This document shows positions 13,401 to 25,400 of a stretch of DNA of 64,000 nt, in pieces (within the stretch, counting starts at the first letter, position 1; each line of letters opens with the position of its first letter). Position numbers and translations under genes: made by a program. The stretch is taken from contig CM049308.1 in the NCBI GenBank assembly GCA_026874595.1, forward strand, positions 70,716,624-70,780,623, read 5' to 3'. The notes beneath the pieces were generated by a model that made no database searches, was not told where the DNA came from, and saw nothing but the letters and a program-made list of their open reading frames with translations. Source of the DNA: Sipunculus nudus. Lineage: Eukaryota; Annelida; Sipuncula; Golfingiida; Sipunculidae.

Positions 13401-16400
13401 GGCATGCTCCAGGTGGGTGATCCGAGGAAACAGATCCATGTAGCTCGCTGCCTTGGATTGGTAGAAATGATTGATACATGTCATGGCTGCTCGGATGAAG
13501 TCCTGTACAATGAAACAATGATTTTAAAATTATGTACAACCTGAATTCCTAATGCAAGTGTTCACACTATACTTGTTCTATAAATTGCTTCATTAAACCA
13601 CTGCTTTCAAAAGCAGAATTTGCTGTGTATCACCAATAGGAAGTTGGCCCAGAACCAAGAACGTTCTGACCAATGAAAGTTGAATATTGCAGGTTTCAAT
13701 CTTGGTAAGACCTATGATACTAAGCCAAAAAGCTTCAAAAGTCATTGGCCAAAAGATGATCATGCCATTTGTCTTCAAACTGTGCAAGTTCATAGTTATG
13801 CATGTGGGAATGGAGTAAATTATTTTGATTTTGAGATCTCAAGGTGAGTTTTTGTTAAATAGCTTTAAATACTTAGAATAGTTTGAAGGTGCCCAAAATT
13901 GTGTTTGTGCCATGTAGTTCAGAATATAGGTCTCAGTGACCTAATTTTAGGATTATAAGGAGATTTACTGATTTTACCAGGACCTGTCTAGATGCAAAAC
14001 AAAAAATTTCCAGATGTTACGGTTACAATTTGGATCCTGCTAATGGACAGAGGGATAATGGACAAAGACCCATCACTATTGCTCAGCATGACTGAGAGTC
14101 AGCATATTAAAAAAAAGAATTAAATCATGAAAGAAATGCATAGTTAAAGTATAAAAAGCAGTCTTTGCTGAAATAGTAGAATACTTTTAAAAAGTATTAA
14201 AAGACAACATTGTGCTTAGTGGTAAAACCAGCAGGTAAGTTTGTCTGTAAATTCAAAAGTGAATGTGTATAACTAAAAGTTAAAAAAAATTATTGGCCAT
14301 TTTATGAAATGTTAAATATGGCTAACCTTCATGAAGAGCTGGAACTGATACAGGACATTCCATGACTTTATTTTGTCAAGATGCCTGCAGGTGGCGCTGA
14401 GGTAGCTTCCCCAGCAGTTCAGTGTGGGGTCGATGGTCATCATCTCTTCTTGCAGGACAGACAGTTTACCTTGACGTAAACTCAACATGAGCACATTCTC
14501 AATGAACACTTCAGGCTGGCAAGACTACAAGCAAATACAAAAGACTTTATTGAAGGCACTTTGAAAGTTTGTTCATCTAACCATCTCAGTGGATGGTAAT
14601 TTTGTTCAGAAAAAAAATATACAAAATTGATAAGGCAGAAAGATTATAATTACAAGATATTTAAAGAAATTTTGATGCATATTTACCCAACCCTTAATGT
14701 ACCACCTTGAACTAATAAATATGTTTTTAAGTTCAGGTTTACCCTGTTTCATTTAAAGATATATTAAAGCCCCTGACAAGTCAAGTTTGAAAACTCTTAA
14801 TGACCAATAATTTATGCTTTATTATGTTTTGCAAGTACATGTAATAAAGAAATTAGATCCATATACAAAATAACTGAAACAATATTTTGCTGATGTGCAA
14901 ATTCAAGTCTGATGTCTCCCAACCATACAATTTATAGGAATTCCACTGTTAAATTGATATCACCCAACGTAAATTAAAAGGAATTCCATCAAAAACTACT
15001 GTCCCCCAGGAAATCTATTGTTAAACTGATGTCTCCCCATGTACAATTTATAACAAGGGACCCATTGGTCACAGCGCTGAGCTGTTATTTATGATCATAA
15101 AATATAATTTGGAAGAAGGAGCAGACAAATGTTGGTATTGTGTGCTAATAAGCCAATTTAATAGGATGATGGCATTTAACCCAAGTTATGTAAAGATTTT
15201 CAATAATTACAGATTACCTATACCCAAGAGTAGCACTAGCACAAACGATATGAGAGTTTAACTATTTATTATAAATTAATTGCAATTATTGGGCCAAATA
15301 TAATTTTAATTAATAAAAAGTGTCATCTGAAAAGATGTTTTAAAAATAATATTATTGAAATAAATATTAAAATAATATTATAAATGCAATTATGAATGCA
15401 TTCATGAATTCACTTGCATTCAAATACTTTCTATTTTACCTGTATTAGTATTTGTATTTGTATTCATATTCAAATACAATTATAAAGTATTCACTCAATG
15501 TCACGTAGTCAAATGAAACTGTTGAGAAGCCATGATATATATATTTCACAAATTTAAATAAAGATCATAAGTACCCGGTTTTATGGCCTTAATTTATAAA
15601 AAAAAAAACTATCATATTCACCTTTGAATACTGTCACATCACTGTCTACACACTAAACATAGCAAGACACTTATGACAATTATTAACATTATAGACATCA
15701 TAATGAGAACTTGTCTAAGATCTGATTTTTTTTATCTCAAAGGAACAAAGTCCTAGTGACCCAAATTTTGGAAAGGTAGGAGATTTTGGGGACATATAAC
15801 CGTTTGCAAAATTTTGGATTCGTAGGTCCAACAGTTTAAAAAAAATGCCCTGCTAACAGACGGCCAGACGGATGGCCGGACAGACAGACAACAGACAAAG
15901 GACCATGACTAAAAATCCACTGTAAAACTGCTATCTCAAAATGTATAATTAACTACTTCTACTGTAAAATTTCTCTACCTACTGTAAAATTTACAGGAAT
16001 TCAACCGTAAAACTGCTGTCCTGTATCTTAAAATTTACAGAAATTCTACCATAAAATTGCTGTCTCCCACTGTCAAATTTACAGGAATTCTACCATAAAA
16101 TTGCTGTCTCCCACTGTCAAATTTACAGGAATTCTACCATTAAATTGCTATCTCCCACTTTAAAATTTACAGGGATTCTACTGTCAAACTGCTGTCTCCA
16201 ACCATTAAAATTTACAGAAATTCTACCATAAAACTGCTGTCTCCCACTGTAAAATTTACAGGAATTCTACCATAAAATTGCTGTCTCCCACTGTCAAATT
16301 TACAGGAATTCTACCATAAAACTGCTGTCTCCCACTGTAAAATTTACAGGAATTCTACCATAAAATTGCTGTCTCCCACTGTAAAATTTACAGAAATTCT

Positions 16401-19400
16401 ACCATAAAACTGCTGTCTCCCACTGTAAAATTTACAGGGATTCTACTGTCAAACTGCTGTCTCCAACCATTAAAATTTACAGAAATTCTACCATAAAACT
16501 GCTGTCTCCCACTGTAAAATTTACAGGAATTCTACCATAAAACTGCTGTCTCCCACTGTAAAATTTACAGGAATTCTACCATAAAATTGCTGTCTCCCAC
16601 TGTCAAATTTACAGGAATTCTACCATAAAACTGCTGTCTCCCACTGTCAAATTTACAGGAATTCTACCATAAAACTGCTGTCTCCCACTGTAAAATTTAC
16701 AGGAATTCTACCATAAAATTGCTGTCTCCCACTGTAAAATTTACAGAAATTCTACCATAAAACTGCTGTCTCCCACTGTAAAATTTACAGGAATTCTACC
16801 ATAAAATTGCTGTCTCCCACTGTCAAATTTACAGAAATTCTACCATAAAACTGCTGTCTCCCACTGTAAAATTTACAGGAATTCTACTATAAAACTGCTG
16901 TCTCCCACTGTAAAATTTACAGGAATTCTACCATAAATTGCTGTCTCCCACTGTCAAATTTACAGGAATTCTACCATAAAACTGCTGTCTCCCACTGTAA
17001 AATTTACAGGAATTCTACCATAAAACTGCTGTCTCCCACTGTCAAATTTACAGGAATTCTACCATAAAATTGCTGTCTCCCACTGTAAAATTTACAGGAA
17101 TTCTACCATAAAATTGCTGTCTCCCACTGTCAAATTTACAGGAATTCTACCATTAAATTGCTATCCCCCACTTTAAAATTTACAGGAATTCTACCATAAA
17201 ACTGCTGTCTCCAACCATTAAAATTTATAGGAATTCTACCGTAAAACTGCTGTCTTGAATCGTAAAATTAACAGGAATTCTTCAGTAAAATTTCTCTACC
17301 CACTGTAAAATTTACAGGAATTCTACTGTAAAACTGCTGTCCTCCACTGTTAAATTTACAGGAATTCTACTGTAAAACTGCTGTATCAAACTGTAAAATT
17401 TACAGGAATTCTACTGTAAAACTGCTGTATCAAACTGTAAAATTGACTGTAAAATTTACAGGAGTTCTACTGTAAAATTTCTCTACCTACTGTAAAATTT
17501 ACAGGAATTCAACCGTAAAACTGCTGTCCTGTATCTGAAAATTTACAGAAATTCTACCATAAAATTGCTGTCTCCCACTGTAAAATTTACAGGAATTCTA
17601 CCGTAAAATTGCTGTCTCCCACTGTAAAATTTACAGGAATTTTACTGTAAAATTGCTGTCTCCCACTGTAAAATTTACAGGAATTTTACTGTAAAATTGC
17701 TGTCTCCCACTGTAAAATTTACAGGAATTCTACCGTAAAACTGCTGTCTTGAATCGTAAAATTAACAGGAATTCTACAGCAAAATTTCTCTACCCACTGT
17801 AAAATTTACAGGAATTATACTGTAAAACTGCTGTCCTCCACTGTAAAATTTACAGGAATTCTACTGTAAAACTGCTGTATCAAACTGTAAAATTTACAGG
17901 AATTCTACCATAAAACTGCTGTCTCCCACTGTAAAATTTACAGGAATTCTACCATAAAATTGCTGTCTCCCACTGTAAAATTTACAGGAATTCTACCATA
18001 AAATTGCTGTCTCCCACTGTCAAATTTACAGGAATTCTACCATTAAATTGCTATCCCCCACTTTAAAATTTACAGGAATTCTACCATAAAACTGCTGTCT
18101 CCAACCATTAAAATTTATAGGAATTCTACTGTAAAACTGCTGTCTTGAATCGTAAAATTAACAGGAATTCTTCAGTAAAATTTCTCTACCCACTGTAAAA
18201 TTTACAGGAATTCTACTGTAAAACTGCTGTCCTCAACTGTTAAATTTACAGGAATTCTACTGTAAAACTGCTGTATCAAACTGTAAAATTTACAGGAATT
18301 CTACTGTAAAACTGCTGTATCAAACTGTAAAATTGACTGTAAAATTTACAGGAGTTCTACTGTAAAATTTCTCTACCTACTGTAAAATTTACAGGAATTC
18401 AATCGTAAAACTGCTGTCCTGTATCTGAAAATTTACAGAAATTCTACCATAAAATTGCGGTCTCCCACTGTAAAATTTACAGGAATTCTACCGTAAAATT
18501 GCTGTCTCCCACTGTAAAATTTACAGGAATTTTACTGTAAAATTGCTGTCTCCCACTGTAAAATTTACAGTAACTCTACTGTAAAATTTCTGTCTCCCAC
18601 TGTCAAATTTACAGGAATTCTACCGTAAAACTGCTGTCCTCCACTGTAAAATTTACAGGAATTCTACTGTAAAACTGCTGTATCAAACTGTAAAATTTAA
18701 AGGAATTCTACTGTAAAATTGCTGTCTCCCATTGCAAAATTTACAGGATTTCTATCATATAACCGCTGTTAATTTACAGGAATTCTACCTTAAAACTGCT
18801 GTCTTGAACTGTAAAATCTACAGGAATTCTAACATAAAACTGATGTCCCCCACTGTGGTAAATTTATGGTAAAGGATATATTATGTGAAACTATTTCTCT
18901 CTTTCTTTAAATTGACAGGAATTCTGCTGTGAAATTGAATATTGAACATATGTGAATCTTATTGTCTTCCTTTTACTATACAAAATAGTCCAATATCAAA
19001 CACTGAAATGAATTCTAAACATTTTAAGTTCTTGAACAGAATATGTGTTTTCAAAGTAAAAAAAAATTAACTGGTATAAGTTGTATAAATCAAGCATGCA
19101 TTTGATGGCTGTATGGTACATAAAAGTATGAAATGCTTTCTATACAGATTCTGACCAAATATGCTCTGATTATCCATGATACACACCTTGTTCAGTATGT
19201 ACTGTAATGACGTATGTAACTGGTGATGCTTCATCAGGTACGATACCATATGGCTATGTGTCCCATATTTCTCTAAATAATATGTTGCTTCTTTATAAAG
19301 AGGGTCAAACTCAGGCAAACGGTCCTCCATAGGCTTCTGAAATATTTAACAAATATTAAAAGAAGCAAGAAAATTCTAAATTTTTGGTAAATTTCCTTAA

Positions 19401-22400
19401 AATTATTTAATAAAGGGGCCCAATCACCTATAAAGCATGTTGAGTTAACACAAAAAATAGCTTCATACCTTTTAAATGAATCTGTACCTGCCAAAATATT
19501 GCCTTTAAACCATTTGCTTACTCCTGTAAATGAGTGTTAAAAACAGTGAACCAGGCGTGATAGTAGGTGCCAACATAAACAGAGTTTATTGGGCCTAGGC
19601 AGTGCGGAGCCACAACACGTGTCAATCAGATGCCCTGACTGACTTGGCTCAAACAATGTAATACATGTTCACACTGGCTAAAACACCATGTGTTGCCCCT
19701 CTTAAACAGACCTCTCTGGTCATATGGGCTTGTGTTTACCAACACGCACGGCTATAACAAGGTGTTTAACAGTCATATGTGAGGAAATGAGACTGAATGT
19801 GCTGAAATGATTTTGCTGGGAAACTTTTGTATAAAATACCTCTGAAAAATCCAGCTGCACTTCCTGAAAACTATGATATCATTTATATCATATCAAAATC
19901 ATTTCCTGCTTGATTTAAAGTTGCCTTCTGTATTGAGAAACTACTTCTATCTTATGTATGCTGAGCAATACACTTACAACTTTTTATCTATTTACAATTT
20001 TTTTATGTAGAAACATTGAATTTTATGATACTTATAAACACTTATAGAATATTCAATTGGATTTCATAATTTAATTTTAAACCATTATAAAATCCAGTAT
20101 GTTAAATTATGAATGTATTCAGCATAAAAAAAAGGATGGAGATTTAAAATGTTTAGGTAGCCATGGTTACCTGGTTAAACCAGTGGGCTGGTTCAGACAC
20201 CAGACTTCTGACGGACTGTAGCTGAGCCAGCAAACTGAAGCCCTGAAAATAACAGAACAATAATTGCTATGATATGTGTGAATTAAAACACATGCACGTT
20301 TGCTTGCTAAACTTATTCAAACTTTCCAATTTGCTGCACAAATTCTTATTTTGTGCTGATACAGTACTATGAACTTTGAAAAAAAAATTATCACACAGCA
20401 TGTGATCCATTTTGAGTCAAAAGGATAATTATTTAGTAAATTTAGAAATGTTAAATAACACTACAAAGGTTTAGAAAGGTATAAATATGCAGAAAAAATT
20501 GACAGATAAATGAAATAATTATTTAGTTAATTTAAATAAAATTATTTAAATAAAATTATTTTGAATAAATACTGTAAAATATTCATAACACCACATAAAA
20601 ATAATAATTTCTGTCATGAAGTTGTTCTTTAAATAGAAACTTAACAATTACCAACCCCCCTTCTCCCCTGGACAATTTCCCCCCCCCCCACCCGATGATT
20701 AAGGGAAGTAATCCCATTTTATAGAATACTAGTATACATTTGAAAAGGATACATAATACAAAAATAAAGTACATCCCTGTACTTCATTAATCAGGTTAAT
20801 TTTCTCTGGGGGCTAACTGTGGGGATTGGGGTGGGTATGGGTAGCTGTGGTGGACAATTACCTGGGTTTTTCCATGTTGTGGTGCCTTGTCTAAAACATC
20901 TAATATATCGGAAAGCACTCTTGGCATTTGTATGGTAGCATTCTTTTCTTTTGGAGGCTGAAATAATAAAAAAACTTTTGTGAAACACAAAAATCAACGA
21001 CACTGCAAAGAAGAGCATCACCTTGCACAGAAGAATAACTTGACTGGATGTATGAAACAAGTGAAAATCAGTAAGGCAGTTCTGTGACCTTGACCTCTGA
21101 CTTTGATACGTGAAAATGTTCTACCACTATCAGTAGGTGAGCCATATGTGAAAGATGGAAGGTTTTGGATGAAAACTTTGGCTTTAAATGCACCCACAAG
21201 CTTTGTCTAGAAGTAGGTCTTGAGACCTTGACCTCTAACCTCAAAACTTATAGCGTTCTTTCCCCATTGGTAGGTGAGCCACATGTAATAAATAAGAGGG
21301 AGGTCTGAGATGAAATCTTTCCCTTTAAAGGTGTCCATAAGCTTTTCAAAGAAGCAGATCCTCTGACCTTGACCTGTGACCCCAAAATCGATTGAAATCT
21401 TACCCCATGGGTAGGTGAGCCATATGTAAAAGGTGGAAGGTTTGGGATGGAAACTTTGGCTTAAAATATGCATACATGCTTTTCAAAGATGTCGGTCCTG
21501 TGGCCTTGACCTTTGACCCATGGTTTCAAAATATTAAATCGATAGGTTTTTTCCTCTATGTGTAGGTGAGTCATATGTGAAAGACTGAATGTTTGGGATG
21601 AAACTTTGGCTTAAATTAATTCACAAGCTTTTCAAAGACTTTGACCTTGACCTTTGAACAAAATACTAGAAGGACAAGTGAGCCATCTATGACAGATGAA
21701 AGGTTTGGGTCAAATGGTTTGGCTTTACAGATGAATGGAAGGATGAACAGAGGCATATCTAAAGCCCATCTCGCAACTTTGTTGAAACTGATAATAAAAG
21801 CAATGATTAGATTTTGATGAAATTTGCTGTTGGGTTACAGATCACCTGCTACTACCATTAGTTCACTATATTATTTGCATACTGCATGATACAAAGCATG
21901 GATCACTGGAACAATATCTTAAAATTTTAAAGGAAAAACATAGGTTATTGACTCACACAGACTTACCTTTAAGAATTTATTAAACTTCTCTCTGGCTGTT
22001 GGGTAATCTCCGACTTTTAGACAGGCCAGTCCCCATGTGGCCCAGACTCCCTGTGGGTCTATACCACACTTGGTGGACACATCCATGGCGGGGCCAAACT
22101 TCTCTTCTTCAATTAATTTGTCTCTCAGTCTCCTACAGTAAAAAAACAATGGCACAAGATTAATCACATTTACATAATAACTTGTATTTTCAGACATACA
22201 AAGAACACTCAAAGTGCTAGCTGAGGCTACCATGCAAGACCCAGTGCTTGAAAACCATTTGACAATCTTTCACATATGGCTCACCTACGCACAGATGAAG
22301 AACCTGATTGATTATGAGGTCACCAGGTCAGAGTCCCACGTAAAGAGAAGACCTAATATTTTTTTTCCTGCATTGATTTCATGCCCTGGGTCTTGCATCT

Positions 22401-25400
22401 TAGCCTCAGCCATGACTTTCTCCAAATGCAAGCATGACATATAATCTTTTATTGATACTTTAATGTGCATGTATGTTTTTGCTGAAAACATGCTGCGAAG
22501 AATATAGATGAAATCTAATGGTCTAAAATGTCTTTGATGAAAAGCAGCATATTTTTTTTTGACTACCTACTGGTATATTATACTTGATATGAAGATTTCC
22601 TTTCTTCTAATGATTTCAGGGTTTGATCAACATATCAGCTCACAGCATGTATGTGTGTGGGTATACTTCAACTTACCTTAGTGTATCCATCTTGGTGAGC
22701 TGTTGAATAGAAGGAATGTATGAACAGTTCACACTTGTCAGCATCTCCAGTAGTCCCACTCTCCCAATGTAGGTGTCGCAAGTTGTCACTCCCAACTGAT
22801 CGCCCACCTGCATGAACTTGATCTTGGCCTTGAACAGCAGGTACTGCATCATACTGGATTAAGAACACATAAAAAATAAATATAAAATTTTAAATTATAT
22901 ACAGTACAGTGGACACTGTCTGAAAGATCACCTGTGTAATAAGACCACCTGCTTAAAAAGACCACCATTAAGTAAACTGTTAGCATTCATTTTAGAAATG
23001 AGTAACATTGGTTATATATTATTATAACTGACCAGTCTTTTAGGGGGGAGGTGAGGAGTTTGAAGATGATTATTCTGTACAGCAATTTGAAACCATCAGT
23101 TATAAACAGATCTGCAAGGCGTTTTGTAAATCACAAAAAACAAAGACTCCAAAGAACAGACATTTACTGTAGGGGACTTGAACTTGAACATGTGGGGCTC
23201 ATAGTACATGAGACTTTCTAATAAATCGATCTGGCACTGGTTGACATACCTTATAACAAAGCTGTAGTCCACCTCAGGGTTTCTGATACCAGGAGAGATG
23301 GGCTGTAGATGTTTAGATATATCATCACAAAGACTCAACATCATGTTGGCACTCTCCCTCGTGTCACTGTGTAGTTCCAAGATTGACAGGCAGAGGGACA
23401 CACTTGGTGCCTAAAACAGAAGAAAACAGGCCAAAAGATGAGTTTCTGCAGTGATAACGTGTCCTAATCTTTACCTTATAGGATCAATCAAACCAAAATT
23501 AAACTTTCCCTGTATAAAGAGATACTGAAGATCTTAAGTTAGGTTTACATTATTCATTTCTTCAATATATCCTTTATAACATCTAAGATAGTCTGTTCCA
23601 TATATAGGTGCATATTATATTTTGAAGCAGTTATGCATTTTTTATGTCTCTGTTCAAGATTAAACACAAAACAAATGGAGAGAAAACTCCAGCAAAATGG
23701 AATGAAATATGTAACAGTTTTAATTCTATACTTAATGACTCTGCAGGAACATCTTTATGAAGTGATAGTACTGATAATTACTTATGTATTTTTCTAACAG
23801 AACACATTTTTTAGAACACTTTTAGTAAAAGCTGTCAAACAAGATTGTGTATGCTAAAATCTGAGTCACTGACCCTTCCACTTCTGTCATATATTTTTTT
23901 CAGAAATTAAATGTTTCACACATTTCTTTGATTTTATGTTTTATCCATGTAAAAAATTGCTAAAGTATGTCATTCAAGCAATGGAAAGTACTTTTTAATA
24001 TTCAATATTCTTTTTAAAATAATATCTCCAAAAACCAATGGGTAATCATAGGTGGAATGGACCATATACTAAGCCACTGCCTGCAGATATAATCCACCTA
24101 CATATTGATAGTAGAAGTCTTCCCTGATGATTTTGTTAGTTTCGTTGTTTGCCTCCAGATACCAGTCTGTTCCCGTGCTGACCCTCTCTCCCTCCTGCTG
24201 ACTGTCCTCCGATGCGACACTCGCCGGACTCCCGATAGTAAACACAGCACGAGCGCTACCAACGCTTGTTCCTGGGGTACCTGGGATAACATTCATAGAC
24301 AATAATGTTCAGTAATACAAAAATTCATTTATTCATTTTATTTATAAGATTGTAATTTCTGATATTGTAATTTTAGTATTCTTATTTGGCCAATTGAGTA
24401 TGTTCAGCTTCCTGTAATTCGGCTAAATATCTCCAAACTGGAACTATTAGAACAAACTTGAGACAGATTGTTTTTGGTATTATTTCTGTAAAATATTGAA
24501 CAATTGAGCTGGACACTTTTGGAGAAATAGTTTTTTTTGGTTTTTCAGCCTCTTCCCTATAAAATCTAGGTCAATGCAGATAGACAAATGATAAGCTTAA
24601 TCCAACAGAGTTTTTAAGTTGACTGATTTTTGCATATAAGTTAGTAATGCAAGCTCCTGCCATTTTTGAGATAGTATGGGTTAACGTACTGATGACAGAT
24701 GATGCCACACCATTGCATAAGCTCACAGGTTTGCTAAAAATTTTTACTTGGTAGGAGGTAAGCTGACTTCTGTCAGTTTCCCAGGGGTCAGCCGATCCTG
24801 GATCATACATCCGGGCACATCACAAACTCGACAAACTCCTCACGGTGAGACTACCCTATACTGTTAACCCAGTCTGACATCTCCAATGGTGACAAGGCCA
24901 TATAAAGTTTACAGTAGGGTTTGGAAAACATGATACAACAGCAAGGCTTTATGATAATCTAATATTTATTTTAACACACTGGGACACAGCCCAGCATTAC
25001 CTGATCCCTGACAATGTTGAAATTGAACAAAATCCTCCAAGTGTGCTGGCTCAATGATCAGACATGCTAATCACTTGACCAACAGGAATGCAGGGCTCAA
25101 CATTATAGGTTAACCACTAGCTCAAGACAACTAAAAGTTCCAGAAAATGGAGGTAGGTCAAGCAGAAGTTTGTTCTTACTTGCATGACAGTTCAAGAGGG
25201 TCTGACATAAACTTTACCCAAAGGCCTGAATCTTATCTGATCTTCAGTCAACCATTTTCTTTCTTTGAAAAATGTAATCATATTGTAATACTTCTATCTT
25301 AAATTACCTGTATGTTTCTGTGCAAATACTAAAGAGAAATATTATTAACAAACATTTGAACAATTTTATTGTTGAAAAATAATCATGTGGAGCACACTTT

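Noticed and set aside
14905-18945. CRISPR-like regular repeat array
   Set aside because: Unit follows unit with no unique spacers, in a eukaryotic intron; it is a minisatellite.
24098-24305. Open frames in other phases over exon w21 (both strands)
   Set aside because: These are shadows of the real exon, whose frame continues the protein from w20 to w22.
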